A stretch of DNA of 64,000 bases from Antiquaquibacter metalliresistens (GTDB taxonomy: Bacteria; Actinomycetota; Actinomycetes; Actinomycetales; Microbacteriaceae): contig NZ_JARGEM010000007.1 in assembly GCF_029211225.1 (NCBI RefSeq), positions 83,805 through 147,804 of the forward strand, written 5' to 3'. Of this stretch, positions 53,341 to 62,263 are shown one piece after another. The position numbers and the translations under genes are program-made. The notes below the pieces were generated by a model. The model saw only the letters and a program-made list of their open reading frames with translations, did no database searches and had not been told where the DNA came from. Position 1 is the stretch's first letter. Every line of letters begins with the position of its first letter.

Positions 53341-53369
53341 CGCCAGGGGGTGACAGGGCCACCCCGGCG
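53341..53369. promoter_or_regulatory. Inverted repeat between ligD and ku
   Basis: CGCC (53341-53344) plus GGGGTG (53347-53352) pair with CACCCC (53360-53365) plus GGCG (53366-53369): ten pairs, a 2-nt bulge and a 7-nt spacer. It lies in the 80-bp divergent region and could be a shared operator. Confidence 0.4.
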
Positions 53370-53406
53370 CGGGACAATGTGTACTCAGTCAACATTGGAG
53401 ATGGAC

Positions 53407-54264
53407 ATGCGGTCGATCTGGAAGGGCGCCATCACGTTCGGCCTCGTCAACGTGCCCGTGAAGGTCTACGGGGCGACCGAGGACCACGATGTCGCGCTGC
53501 ACCAGGTGCATGCCAAGGACGGCGGGCGCATCCGTTACAAGCGCGTCTGCGAGCTCGACGGCGAGGTGGTGGAGTACTCCGACATCGCGAAGGCGTATGA
53601 CGACGGCGAGAAGACCGTGGTGCTGACCGACGCCGACATGGCCTCGTTGCCGGCGGAGAAGAGCCGCGAGATCGATGTCGTCGAGTTCGTGCCGAACGAT
53701 CAGATCGACCCGATCATGTTCGAGAAGGCCTACTACCTCGAGCCCGACTCGAAGTCGGTGAAGGCCTACGCCCTGCTGCGCCGCACCCTGGAGGAGACGG
53801 ATCGCACCGCGATCGTGCAGTTCGCCCTGCGTCAGAAGACGCGGCTCGGTGCCCTGCGGGTGCGCGGCGACGTGATCATGCTGCAGGGGCTGCTGTGGGA
53901 TGACGAGGTGCGCGAGGCGCGATTCCCCTCGCTCGACGAGAAGGTCACGATCACGGCGAAGGAACTGGAGATGTCGGAGGCGCTCGTCAAGAGCTTCGAG
54001 TCCGACTTCGAACCGCAGAAGTTCGCCGACGACTACCAGGACCAGCTCAAGGAGCTCATCGAGGCCAAGCTGGAGAAGGGCGACGCGGTGGACACCGCGG
54101 AGACGTTCGGCGAGGCCGCCGAGACCGCGGACGGCGGTGGCGAGGTGCTCGACCTCATGGAGGCGCTGCGGCGCAGCGTGGAGAAGAACCGCGCGAGCGC
54201 GGCACCGGCCGCCAAGAAGGCGCCGGCCAAGAAGGCTCCCGCGAAGAAGAAGGCCGCCAGCTAG
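53407..54264 (+). CDS. ku: Non-homologous end-joining protein Ku
   Basis: Homodimeric DNA-end-binding protein that recruits LigD. The 285-aa product begins MRSIWKGAITFGLVNVPVKV, the classic bacterial Ku start, keeps RYKRVCELDGEVVEY and the YYLEPDSKSVKAYALLR core, and ends in a Lys/Ala/Pro tail with PAKKAPAKK repeats that likely binds DNA. ATG 53407 is preferred over ATG 53401 because GGAG sits at proper spacing only for the former. Confidence 0.96.
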   Translation: MRSIWKGAITFGLVNVPVKVYGATEDHDVALHQVHAKDGGRIRYKRVCELDGEVVEYSDIAKAYDDGEKTVVLTDADMASLPAEKSREIDVVEFVPNDQIDPIMFEKAYYLEPDSKSVKAYALLRRTLEETDRTAIVQFALRQKTRLGALRVRGDVIMLQGLLWDDEVREARFPSLDEKVTITAKELEMSEALVKSFESDFEPQKFADDYQDQLKELIEAKLEKGDAVDTAETFGEAAETADGGGEVLDLMEALRRSVEKNRASAAPAAKKAPAKKAPAKKKAAS

Positions 54265-54282
54265 CTGCTGCACAGACCGGAT

Positions 54283-55293
54283 TCAGGGGGTTCGACGACC
54301 CCTCTCCGCCCGCTCTCGCATGGCCTTGGCCTCCGCGATGTCGGCGGCGCGCTGCTGGGCGAGCATGAGGTTGCGGCGGGTGTCTCGCATCGGCAGCAGC
54401 ACCACCTCCTCCGCCGCGAGCCCCGCGTTCAACTGGCGCAGCCGAACCACCTCGGCGTCGAACTCCGCCCCCAACACGAGCACCAGGTTCGTCAGGTAGA
54501 TCCAGAGCAGCAGCACGAGCAGTCCGCCGAGCCAGCCGTAGATGCGGTCGTAGGCGCCGATCACGGAGACGTTGAGCGAGAAGCCGAGGGTGGCCAGCGA
54601 CCACGCGATGATCGCGAAGACCGCGCCGAAGCTGACCCAGCGCATCCGTTCGTGTCGCACCGTGGGTGTGGCGTAGTACAGCACGGCGATCACGAGCGTG
54701 ATGAGCAGCAGCAACGTCGGCCACCGGCCCACGTTCCAGACGGTCAGCCATGGCTCGGCGAGCCCCAGCGCGCTCGCGATGCGCGGCGTCGTCGCCAGCA
54801 GCACGACGATCACGGCGCCGAGCACGAGCAGCAGCACCGCGAGCAGCAGCATGGTGCCGCGGAAGCGCCAGAACTGCCGGCCCTCCTGCACCTCGTAGAC
54901 GCTGTTGACGGCCCGGCCGAACGCGGTGGCGTATCCCGAGACCGACCACAGACACAGCACGACCCCGATGCCGAGCCCGATCGCGGGGTTCGCGACGCTG
55001 AACAGCTCGGTGATCGGTTCGCGCAGGGTGTCGACCGTGGTCGGGCGCAGCACCTCGTCGGCGATGCTCAGCACGATGTCGACGGCCCGGTCGCGTCCGT
55101 TGCCGACCGCGACCGCCGAGACCACCGCGAGGGCCGCGGGCAGGAAGGTGAGCGCGGCGAAGAAGCTCAGGGCCGCGGCGGAATCGATGCCGCGGTGCCG
55201 CATGAACCCGTGCCAGGCCCGTCGTGCCGCGTAGCGCCAGGCCGATCGCGGCAGCCCGCGGGCGGTCTGCTGGGATGCCGGGCGCTCAGTCAC
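54283..55293 (-). CDS. YihY/BrkB-family membrane protein
   Basis: A 336-aa integral membrane protein of the YihY/virulence factor BrkB family (once misnamed ribonuclease BN). It has about six hydrophobic segments, the SAAALSFFAALTFLPAALAV segment after a basic N-terminus, and VSGYATAFGRAVNSVYEVQEGR in the middle. The basic C-terminus is cytoplasmic. Function not known. It overlaps the upstream gene by 8 nt and is the last gene of an operon begun by ada-alkA. Confidence 0.9.
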   Translation of the reverse strand: MTERPASQQTARGLPRSAWRYAARRAWHGFMRHRGIDSAAALSFFAALTFLPAALAVVSAVAVGNGRDRAVDIVLSIADEVLRPTTVDTLREPITELFSVANPAIGLGIGVVLCLWSVSGYATAFGRAVNSVYEVQEGRQFWRFRGTMLLLAVLLLVLGAVIVVLLATTPRIASALGLAEPWLTVWNVGRWPTLLLLITLVIAVLYYATPTVRHERMRWVSFGAVFAIIAWSLATLGFSLNVSVIGAYDRIYGWLGGLLVLLLWIYLTNLVLVLGAEFDAEVVRLRQLNAGLAAEEVVLLPMRDTRRNLMLAQQRAADIAEAKAMRERAERGRRTP

Positions 55294-55777
55294 CGCGTCG
55301 GTTCCGCCGCACGATCGCCGGCATCAGCAGCCAGGCCGCCGCGATCACGACGAGCGCCGCGCCGCCGGCGACGAGACCCGCGGTCGGACCGATCACCACG
55401 TCGAAGATGAGCACCGTCGTGCCGGCGAGCGTGAACGCGACGGCGACGAGGGTGAGCATCAGCAGTCGATGCGCGAGGCGGACGATCTCTGGCTTCGCGC
55501 GCTTGCGGAACAGCGCGCGGTGCAGGCTCACCGGTGCGAGTGCGAGCACCGTGGCGATGACGGACACGGCCACGAGCACGAGATAGATGGTCACCTCTTG
55601 CTGCCCGAGCTCGGTGAACCTGGGCTGGAAGGCGAGGGCGAGGAGGAAGCCGGTGAGGATCTGGGTGCCGGTCTGGATCACCCGCAGCTCCTGCAGGATC
55701 TCGTTCCAGTTGCGCTCGACGCGCTCCGCCTCCGATTCGTTGCGGTCCAGTGGTGGCTCGTCGCGGCTCGCGCTCAT
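55286..55777 (-). CDS. DUF6328-like membrane protein
   Basis: A 163-aa protein with a charged N-terminus followed by about four hydrophobic helices. The segment NWNEILQELRVIQTGTQIL, then FLLALAFQPRF, matches a small actinobacterial membrane family often called DUF6328 (from memory). ATG at 55777 overlaps the ada-alkA stop by 4 nt, so expression is coupled to that repair gene. Confidence 0.8.
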   Translation of the reverse strand: MSASRDEPPLDRNESEAERVERNWNEILQELRVIQTGTQILTGFLLALAFQPRFTELGQQEVTIYLVLVAVSVIATVLALAPVSLHRALFRKRAKPEIVRLAHRLLMLTLVAVAFTLAGTTVLIFDVVIGPTAGLVAGGAALVVIAAAWLLMPAIVRRNRRGD

Positions 55778-57234
55778 CCTCCGATCGTAGGCCGAGACCT
55801 CCACAGGTGAAGCCCCGCGTAGCTGCGCCACGGCGACCAGCGCGTGGCGTGCGCCGCGAGGGCGCGGGGCGTCGAGGGCATGCCGTGGGCCGCGGCGCTC
55901 TGCTGCATCACGAGATCGCCCGACAGCAGCACGTCCGGGTTGCCGAGCACCCGCATCGCGAGGTACCCCGCGGTCCAGGGGCCGATGCCGGGCAGTGACT
56001 GGAGGCTGGCGCTGAACTCGTCGGCGGGCATCCCGACGTCCAGGCGCAGTCGGCCCTCGACGATCGCCTCGGCCGCGCCCACGATCGTGGCGATGCGCGT
56101 CGCCGGCCCGCGCAGCACGTCGCGACCGCGGGCGGCGAACTGCTCCGCAGTCGGGAACAGGCCGTCGGTGCCGAGATCGCGGCAGAGCGTGCCGAGCACG
56201 GTGCGGGCGGCGGCGACGGAAATCTGCTGGCCGACGAGCGTGGAGAACAGCGCCTGCTCGGGGTCGACGACGCCGGGCAGGCGGATGCCCGGGGTCACCG
56301 CCACGAGCGGCGCGAGCACCGGATCCTCCGCGAGGGCCTCGTCGATGGCGACGGAATCCGCGTCGAGGTCGAACAGCCGACGCAGCCTGGAGACCAGGGG
56401 AGCGAGGTCGGAGACGTGCTCGAGCCGGGCGGTGACCGCCACGCCCGCGCCGTCGAGCCGGGTGTGCACGTGCGCCACCCCGCCCGGCAGGCGCACCGGG
56501 CGCGCGAACCAGTCATCCCCGCCCTCTTCGAGTCCGGGGATGGCGTGGTCGGTGAAGAAGCGCATCAGTCCCGGGCCGTCGAACGGCGCTCGGGCCGGCA
56601 GCCGCAGCGAGATGCTCGTGCGATCGGCCGGCGCCGCAGGCCCCCGGCCGCGTCTGGCGAGGGCGCGCAGGGCGGTCGGGGTCGTCTCGTAGACGGCGAG
56701 GATCGTGTCGTTGAACTGGCGGATGCTGGCGAACCCGGCCGCGAACGCCACGTCCGCGATCGGCAGCTCGGTGGCCGCGAGCAGGGTGCGCGCGTTCTGG
56801 GCGCGGTGGGCCCGGGCGAGGGCGAGCGGCCCCGCGCCGAGCTCGGCGACGAGCACCCGGCTGAGGTGGCGTGGCGTGTACCCGAGACGGGCGGCGAGGC
56901 CGGGCACGCCCTCGCGCTCGACGACGCCGTCCGCGATCAGGCGCATGGCGCGCGAGGCGAGGTCGTCGGCGAGGTTCCAGTCCGGGGAGCCGGGCACGGC
57001 ATCCGGCTGGCACCGCTTGCAGGCGCGCAGGCCCGCCTCGTGCGCCGCCGCCGCGGTGCGGTAGAACGAGACGTTGCGCTCCTTGGGGGTGGTGGCCGGG
57101 CAGCTGGGGCGACAGTAGATGCCCGTGGTGTGCACGCCGACGATGAACTGGCCGTCGAAGCGAGAGTCGCGGCTGGCGAGGGCGCGGTAGCGCTGCGCGA
57201 AACGCGGGTCGGACGGCGCGGTGACGGCGGGCAT
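55774..57234 (-). CDS. Ada-AlkA fusion: alkylation-sensing regulator and 3-methyladenine glycosylase
   Basis: A 486-aa three-part protein. The N-terminal Ada zinc domain has Cys41 and Cys45 in GIYCRPSC and Cys72 and Cys75 in ACKRC; Cys41 is the expected methyl acceptor. An AraC helix-turn-helix domain follows (about 80-185, with ELPIADVAFAAGFASIRQFND). The C-terminal AlkA glycosylase has QQISVAAARTVLG and the helix-hairpin-helix LQSLPGIGPWTAGYLAMRV, with catalytic Asp after it. This joins damage sensing and base excision in one chain. First gene of a three-gene operon. Confidence 0.93.
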   Translation of the reverse strand: MPAVTAPSDPRFAQRYRALASRDSRFDGQFIVGVHTTGIYCRPSCPATTPKERNVSFYRTAAAAHEAGLRACKRCQPDAVPGSPDWNLADDLASRAMRLIADGVVEREGVPGLAARLGYTPRHLSRVLVAELGAGPLALARAHRAQNARTLLAATELPIADVAFAAGFASIRQFNDTILAVYETTPTALRALARRGRGPAAPADRTSISLRLPARAPFDGPGLMRFFTDHAIPGLEEGGDDWFARPVRLPGGVAHVHTRLDGAGVAVTARLEHVSDLAPLVSRLRRLFDLDADSVAIDEALAEDPVLAPLVAVTPGIRLPGVVDPEQALFSTLVGQQISVAAARTVLGTLCRDLGTDGLFPTAEQFAARGRDVLRGPATRIATIVGAAEAIVEGRLRLDVGMPADEFSASLQSLPGIGPWTAGYLAMRVLGNPDVLLSGDLVMQQSAAAHGMPSTPRALAAHATRWSPWRSYAGLHLWRSRPTIGG

Positions 57235-57368
57235 GCAGCAAGCGTGACACGAGCGGGTGACATCCACTAGCGGATTTCAGACACCACGGCGCGCGGTGCC
57301 ACTACCCGCATTCGGGGGACATCGTCAAGGCCTGGCGGGGCACGGTGATGGATGTTGTACTTGGCCTC

Positions 57369-57761
57369 GTGACCCCACCATCCAGCACCCCGACCCGCAC
57401 CCCGAGATCCCTCTCCGTCGCCCAGCAGACCAAGCTGCGCACCCGATTGGTGGCCGAACTGCAGGAACTGCGCGAGGTGCAGGAGCGGCTGCAGCGGGAG
57501 ATCGCCGCCGGCATCGAGACCCGCCGCGGCGCGCAGAACGACGAGACCGACGATCCCGAGGGCGCGAGCCTCGCGTTCGAGGGCGCGCAGAGCTCCGCGA
57601 TGCTGCAGCAGGCCCGCCGACACGCGGATGAGGTCGCCGCGGCCCTGGCGCGCCTGGATGGCGGCAGCTACGGCACCTGCGTGGAATGCGACGGTGCGAT
57701 CGCGACCGGACGTCTCGACGCACGCCCCGCGACCGCGCACTGCATCGACTGCGCCAGTTGA
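57369..57761 (+). CDS. TraR/DksA-type zinc-finger protein
   Basis: A protein of about 130 aa with a coiled-coil region (ELQELREVQERLQREI, about 25-45), an EGASLAFEGAQSSAMLQQA helix and a C-terminal zinc finger with CVEC and CIDC. The layout matches DksA-related regulators that enter the RNA-polymerase secondary channel. The aspartate pair at the coiled-coil tip (ETDDPEG) is present. GTG 57369 is tentative; ATG 57348 is possible. Confidence 0.83.
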   Translation: MTPPSSTPTRTPRSLSVAQQTKLRTRLVAELQELREVQERLQREIAAGIETRRGAQNDETDDPEGASLAFEGAQSSAMLQQARRHADEVAAALARLDGGSYGTCVECDGAIATGRLDARPATAHCIDCAS

Positions 57762-57840
57762 CCCGGCCGTCGTCACCGCGGTCGGTTCACGGCGCGCGAT
57801 GGATCGGTAGGATCGACCCCGAGTTCTCTAGGAGGCTGCC

Positions 57841-58206
57841 ATGGGCTCGTTGATCTACGGCTCCGCCTCGATCGAGGTGCAGTTCGACGACCGGGTGCTC
57901 GCGCACCTGCAGGTCGTGATGAGCGCGAAGCTGCGCCGGGGCGAATCGTTCTTCTTCAGCTGGTTCGACACGCCCGCGATCGGCGACGGTCGCAGCGCGG
58001 TGTGGATCGACTCCAGCATCCCGCTGTATTTCCGGTACAGCGGCAGCCGCCAGCCGAACCTCAACAAGGCGTGGCTCGAAGAGATGGCGATCTCCGCGGG
58101 CAGCAACCAGGGGCTCGTGCTGACCGAGGAGCCGAACGGCGACCAGGTGCACGCCGGCGACAACAGCGTCAAGCGCAAGAACGGCAAGGACGCCGCGAAG
58201 GACTGA
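57841..58206 (+). CDS. Small conserved protein, DUF7882-type
   Basis: A 121-aa soluble protein beginning MGSLIYGSASIEVQFDDRVL, a pattern I associate with a Microbacteriaceae family sometimes mislabelled as ATP-dependent DNA ligase. It contains FFFSWFDTPAIGDGRSAVWI and ends with a lysine-rich tail. No catalytic motif. AGGAGG stands before the ATG and TAGGAT near 57808 is a possible -10 box. Confidence 0.8.
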   Translation: MGSLIYGSASIEVQFDDRVLAHLQVVMSAKLRRGESFFFSWFDTPAIGDGRSAVWIDSSIPLYFRYSGSRQPNLNKAWLEEMAISAGSNQGLVLTEEPNGDQVHAGDNSVKRKNGKDAAKD

Positions 58207-58321
58207 GCGCGCGGGCGGTGCCGTCGCCGCGTGGGCAGTCGCGGGCCAGTGCCGTCGGGTTGGCCTGAGGGGTGATCGCGGCCCACGGGTAGAGTCTCTC
58301 TTTGCACAGCAAGGGGAGCAC

Positions 58322-59056
58322 GTGGGCACGAAGCGCACACCGGAGCAGGCGGTCGCGATCCGCGCCAGCTTCGCGGTCGGTCTCGCGGTGGCCGCGTACG
58401 GGGTGTCGTTCGGGGCGTTGGCCGTGGCATCCGGTCTCGACATCTGGCAGGCGTGCGCGATGAGCCTGCTGATGTTCACGGGCGGCTCGCAGTTCGCCCT
58501 GATCGGCGTGCTCGCCGCGGGCGGCGTCGCGGCCGGGGGAGCGGCGATCGCGAGCTCGACCCTGCTCGGCACCCGCAACGCCCTCTATGCGCTGCGCGTG
58601 GCGCCGTTCATCGGCGGCCGCTGGCCGAAGAAGCTCCTCGCCGCGCACTGGACCATCGACGAGACGACCGCGGTCTCCACCGCGCAGGCGACGCTCGCGG
58701 GACAGCGCGCCGGCTTCTGGTGGACCGGCGCGATCATCTACATCGGCTGGAACATCACCACGCTCATCGGCGCGTTGCTGGGCGACCTGCTCGGCGACGT
58801 GAGCGCTTACGGTCTGGATGCCGCGGCCGCCGCCGCATTCCTCGGCCTGCTGTGGCCCAGGCTCAAGCAGCTGCAACCGGTGGTCGTCGCGATCGGAGCC
58901 GCCGTCGTCGCGGCGGTGCTCACCCCGACGCTGCCGCCGGGCATCCCGGTGCTCGCGGCCGCGGTCGTCGCGGTGATCGTGGGCCTGACGAACTGGCTGG
59001 GCACGTCCGCCTCCGACGAGGCCGAAGCCGAGCCGGATCCGATGGGGGAGCGATGA
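58322..59056 (+). CDS. azlC: AzlC-family branched-chain amino acid exporter, large subunit
   Basis: A 244-aa membrane protein with about seven hydrophobic segments and the AzlC hallmark MFTGGSQFALIGVLAAGG followed by LLGTRNALYAL. With AzlD it exports branched-chain amino acids or analogues. GTG start with AAGGGGA before it; TAGAGT near 58284 could be the -10 box. Overlaps azlD by 4 nt. Confidence 0.92.
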   Translation: MGTKRTPEQAVAIRASFAVGLAVAAYGVSFGALAVASGLDIWQACAMSLLMFTGGSQFALIGVLAAGGVAAGGAAIASSTLLGTRNALYALRVAPFIGGRWPKKLLAAHWTIDETTAVSTAQATLAGQRAGFWWTGAIIYIGWNITTLIGALLGDLLGDVSAYGLDAAAAAAFLGLLWPRLKQLQPVVVAIGAAVVAAVLTPTLPPGIPVLAAAVVAVIVGLTNWLGTSASDEAEAEPDPMGER

Positions 59057-59358
59057 CGACCTGGCACATCATCCTGCTCGCCGCGATCCTGGCCTACGCG
59101 CTCAAGCTCTCCGGGTATCTGATCCCGCCGTCGTTCGTGGAGCGGCCGACGCCCGCGCGCGTGGCGAACCTGCTCACGGTGGCGCTGCTGTCCGCGCTCA
59201 TCGTGGTGCAGACGGTGGGCGCCGGTCAGGCGATCGTGTTCGATGCGCGCGTGCCGGCCCTGCTGGTCGCCGCCGGGCTGTTCGCGCTGCGGGTGCCGTT
59301 CATCCTGGTGGTGCTCGCCGCCGCGGTGACGGCGGCGCTCATCCGCATGCTGACCTGA
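59053..59358 (+). CDS. azlD: AzlD-family exporter, small subunit
   Basis: A 101-aa membrane protein with about four hydrophobic helices and the family segment YALKLSGYLIPPSFVERP near the N-terminus. The ATG overlaps the azlC stop, fitting the obligatory two-component exporter. Convergent with def, 9 nt apart. Confidence 0.9.
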   Translation: MTTWHIILLAAILAYALKLSGYLIPPSFVERPTPARVANLLTVALLSALIVVQTVGAGQAIVFDARVPALLVAAGLFALRVPFILVVLAAAVTAALIRMLT

Positions 59359-59367
59359 GGCCGCGAG

Positions 59368-59934
59368 CTAGCCCTCGAGGTCGTCCTCACCCGGCAGCCA
59401 GAACTGGCCGGGGGAGCCCCAGCTGCGCTTCTTGATCACCTTCGCGGCCGCCTTGGCGTGCGGGTGATCGAGCCGGTCGGCGTAGAGGATGCCGTCGAGG
59501 TGATCGAACTCGTGCTGGAAGATGCGCGCCAACCAGCCGTCGGCGTGCACCTCGAATGCCTCGCGATCGAGGCCGACGGCGCGCAGCAGGGCGCGCTCGG
59601 AGCGCCGCAGCGGGAAGCGCTCACCGGGAATGGAGAGGCAGCCCTCCGACTCGGCGTCCTCGTCGAGCTCGCCGATGGCCGGCGGGCTAATCCAGAGCTC
59701 GGGGTTGATGGCGACGCCGTGGGATCGGGCACCGGTGTCATCCGTCCAGTCCCAGACGAAGATGCGCTGGGCCACTCCGACCTGCGGCCCCGCAAGCCCG
59801 ACGCCGGGCGCCGCCGCCATCGTCTCGACCATGTCGTCGATGAGGGTGTGCAGGGCACGGTTGAACTCGGTCACGGGGGAAGCGACCTGGTGCAGCACGG
59901 GTTCACCCGTGATCAGGATCGGCAGAACGGCCAT
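59368..59934 (-). CDS. def: Peptide deformylase
   Basis: Removes the formyl group from nascent N-terminal methionine. The 188-aa product has all three motifs: GVGLAGPQ (44-51), EGCLS with metal-ligand Cys99, and QHEFDHLDG with His141, Glu142 and His145. ATG at 59934 has TATTCT (59942-59947, minus strand) 7 nt upstream, so it may be leaderless. Confidence 0.95.
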   Translation of the reverse strand: MAVLPILITGEPVLHQVASPVTEFNRALHTLIDDMVETMAAAPGVGLAGPQVGVAQRIFVWDWTDDTGARSHGVAINPELWISPPAIGELDEDAESEGCLSIPGERFPLRRSERALLRAVGLDREAFEVHADGWLARIFQHEFDHLDGILYADRLDHPHAKAAAKVIKKRSWGSPGQFWLPGEDDLEG

Positions 59935-59941
59935 GCACGCC

Positions 59942-59969
59942 AGAATATCCGGCGTTCACCCGGTAGATT
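59942..59969. promoter_or_regulatory. Divergent -10 boxes of def and the DMT transporter gene
   Basis: Minus-strand TATTCT (59942-59947) serves def; plus-strand TAGATT (59964-59969) ends 6 nt before the GTG at 59976. They are only 16 bp apart. Confidence 0.5.
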
Positions 59970-59975
59970 CTCACT

Positions 59976-60962
59976 GTGCCGCCGGACCTGCAAGATCTCG
60001 CCGACCAGTTGACGCTTCCGTCGACTGCGGCGATCGGCATCCCGCTCGCGCTCATCGCCGCGGTGCTGCTGGCCATCGGCACGCAGTTCCAGCACCGGGG
60101 CGTCACGATCGTCGAGGAGAAGCACGAGGGTTCGAAGACCGGTCTCAACTTCCGTCAGCTGAAGGCCTTGCTCGCGCGTCCGTCGTGGGTGATCGGCACC
60201 GTGCTGCTGGGACTGGCGATCGTGCTGCAGCTGACGAGCCTCACGCTCGCGCCGATCACGGTGGTGCAGCCGCTCGGCGCCGTCGCGCTCGTGGTCACCG
60301 CGATCGTCAACGCCCGGGTCACCAAGACGCCGCTGGACAGGGTCTCCATCCGCTCGATCGCCATCTGCGTGCTGGGCGTCGGGGTGTTCGTCACGATCGC
60401 CGCGTTCGTCACGCAGTCGCACCCGGTGACCGCGACGCAGTTGTGGACCGTGCTCATCGTGCTCTCGGTGGTGCTCGCGATCCTGATCACGCTGTTCCTG
60501 GTGCTGCGCGGTCGCACCCCGCGGCCGATCTTCTACGTGATCGCCGCGGGCACGCTCTTCGGTTTCGTCGTCACGCTGGCCAAGGTCGTGATCGACCGGG
60601 TGCGCACCATCATCATCACGGACTTCGAGATCGATGCGGCGGACATCCTGACGCTGCTGTGCATCGTGGGGCTGGTGGCGGCATCCCTGTTGGGGCTGTA
60701 CTTCGTGCAGACGGCGCACTCGACGAACCCGCCCGACCTCGTGGTGGCCGGGCTCACCGTGATCGACCCGCTCGTCGCGGTCGCGATCGGCATCGTCGTG
60801 CTCGGCGAGGCCGCCGGGGCGCCGTGGTGGGCGATCGTGGGCTTCGTGGCGGCCGGTGCCACCGCGATCTACGGGGTGATCTCGCTCTCGCGCCATCACC
60901 CGCAGTCACTGGCGAATACCGCGATCGTCGACGTGGTGGACCCCTCCGTCGCGGAGCGCTGA
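59976..60962 (+). CDS. DMT-superfamily (EamA/NIPA-like) transporter
   Basis: A 328-aa membrane protein with nine or ten helices. It starts with LALIAAVLLAIGTQFQHRGV and has the repeat-like segment LAPITVVQPLGAVALVVTAI, echoed by VIDPLVAVAIGIVVLGE near the end, typical of drug/metabolite transporters. Substrate unknown. It precedes the glycosyltransferase by 59 nt. Confidence 0.85.
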   Translation: MPPDLQDLADQLTLPSTAAIGIPLALIAAVLLAIGTQFQHRGVTIVEEKHEGSKTGLNFRQLKALLARPSWVIGTVLLGLAIVLQLTSLTLAPITVVQPLGAVALVVTAIVNARVTKTPLDRVSIRSIAICVLGVGVFVTIAAFVTQSHPVTATQLWTVLIVLSVVLAILITLFLVLRGRTPRPIFYVIAAGTLFGFVVTLAKVVIDRVRTIIITDFEIDAADILTLLCIVGLVAASLLGLYFVQTAHSTNPPDLVVAGLTVIDPLVAVAIGIVVLGEAAGAPWWAIVGFVAAGATAIYGVISLSRHHPQSLANTAIVDVVDPSVAER

Positions 60963-61021
60963 GGTACGGTGGAACACGGCCTTTTTCGCGCCACCCCGAG
61001 ACCCAAGGACGTTCACCGACT

Positions 61022-62263
61022 GTGACTGACGCCGCGAGACGTTCTCCGCACGCCGACAAACCACGATTGCGCGTGCTGCTCGCCTGCGACACCTTCTGGC
61101 CCGAGATCAACGGTTCGGCGAATTTCGTCGCACGGCTGGCGGCCGGCCTGGTGGAGCGCGGGCACGACGTGCACGTCGCGGCTCCCGCGTACACGAACAA
61201 GAAGGTCGGCGCGTTCCAAGAGGAGCACGAGGGTCAGACGATGACCGTGCACCGCATCTACTCGTGGCGCTGGTATCCGCACCCGTGGCTGCGGTTCTCG
61301 CTGCCGTGGCGCATCAAGCAGAACTCGGCGCGCATCCTGGATGCCGTCAAGCCCGATGTCGTGCACTTCCAGTCCCACATCGTGATCGGTCGCGGCATGA
61401 CCCTCGAGGGCATGAAACGCGGCGTGCGGCTGATCGGCACCAACCACTTCATGCCCGAGAACCTGCTCGAGTACACCGCGATCCTGCCGAAGCGGCTCAA
61501 GCCGTGGGCCGTGCAGTTGGCCTGGGATGCCGCGGACCGCTCCTTCAGCCGCGCCGAGCGCGTCACCGCCCCCACCGAGAAGGCCGCCGAGTACCTGGCC
61601 GCGAACACCTCGGTGAAGGATGTGCTCGCGATCTCGTGCGGCATCGACGCCCACAACTACACGCCCGACTTCACGCCGAAGAGCGAGAACCTGATCGTGT
61701 TCCTCGGTCGCATGGCGGAGGAGAAGCAGGTCGACAAGCTGCTGCGCGCGTTCGCGAAGCTCGACCCGGCGCTGAACGCCAAGCTGGAACTGATGGGCGG
61801 GGGAGACCAGGAGAAGCCGTGGCGGGCGCTCGCGGCATCCCTGGGTCTGGGTGACCGCGTGCACTTCGCGAGCTATGTGGAGGACGACTACCTGCGCTCG
61901 ACGCTGACGCGGGCGAAGGTGTTCGCGATGCCCTCGATCGCGGAGCTGCAGTCGATCTCGACCATGGAGGCGATGGCCAGCGGTCTGCCGATCGTCGGCG
62001 CGAACGCGATGGCCCTGCCGCACCTGGTGCACGACGGCGAGAACGGGTTCCTGTTCGAGCCGGGCAACGTGGACGAGCTGGCCGAGAAGCTCACCGCGGT
62101 GCTGACGATGCCGCACGAGGAGATGGTGAAGATGCAGAAGGAGAGCCTGCGCATCGTGGAGGCCCACGACATCCAGCGCACGCTCGACACCTTCGAGAGC
62201 CTCTACCGTGGCGAGCCGGTGTCGGTCGGGGTGGGCACGGCGGCGAAGGCGAAGAACGCCTAG
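61022..62263 (+). CDS. Glycosyltransferase family 4
   Basis: GT-B fold transferase of 413 aa. It has PRLRVLLACDTFWPEINGSA at the N-terminus, VVHFQSHIVIGRGM, and the C-terminal donor site FLGRMAEEKQVDKLLRAF and STMEAMASGLPIVGANAMAL with the EX7E pair. It resembles actinobacterial mannosyl- or glucosyl-transferases for phospholipid or polysaccharide glycosylation. The GTG at 61022 has AAGGA upstream and TACGGT (60964-60969) as a possible -10 box. Confidence 0.9.
   Translation: MTDAARRSPHADKPRLRVLLACDTFWPEINGSANFVARLAAGLVERGHDVHVAAPAYTNKKVGAFQEEHEGQTMTVHRIYSWRWYPHPWLRFSLPWRIKQNSARILDAVKPDVVHFQSHIVIGRGMTLEGMKRGVRLIGTNHFMPENLLEYTAILPKRLKPWAVQLAWDAADRSFSRAERVTAPTEKAAEYLAANTSVKDVLAISCGIDAHNYTPDFTPKSENLIVFLGRMAEEKQVDKLLRAFAKLDPALNAKLELMGGGDQEKPWRALAASLGLGDRVHFASYVEDDYLRSTLTRAKVFAMPSIAELQSISTMEAMASGLPIVGANAMALPHLVHDGENGFLFEPGNVDELAEKLTAVLTMPHEEMVKMQKESLRIVEAHDIQRTLDTFESLYRGEPVSVGVGTAAKAKNA

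Noticed and set aside
54283..55293. Ribonuclease BN
   Set aside because: The old name for YihY/BrkB homologues is wrong; this is a polytopic membrane protein with no nuclease motif.
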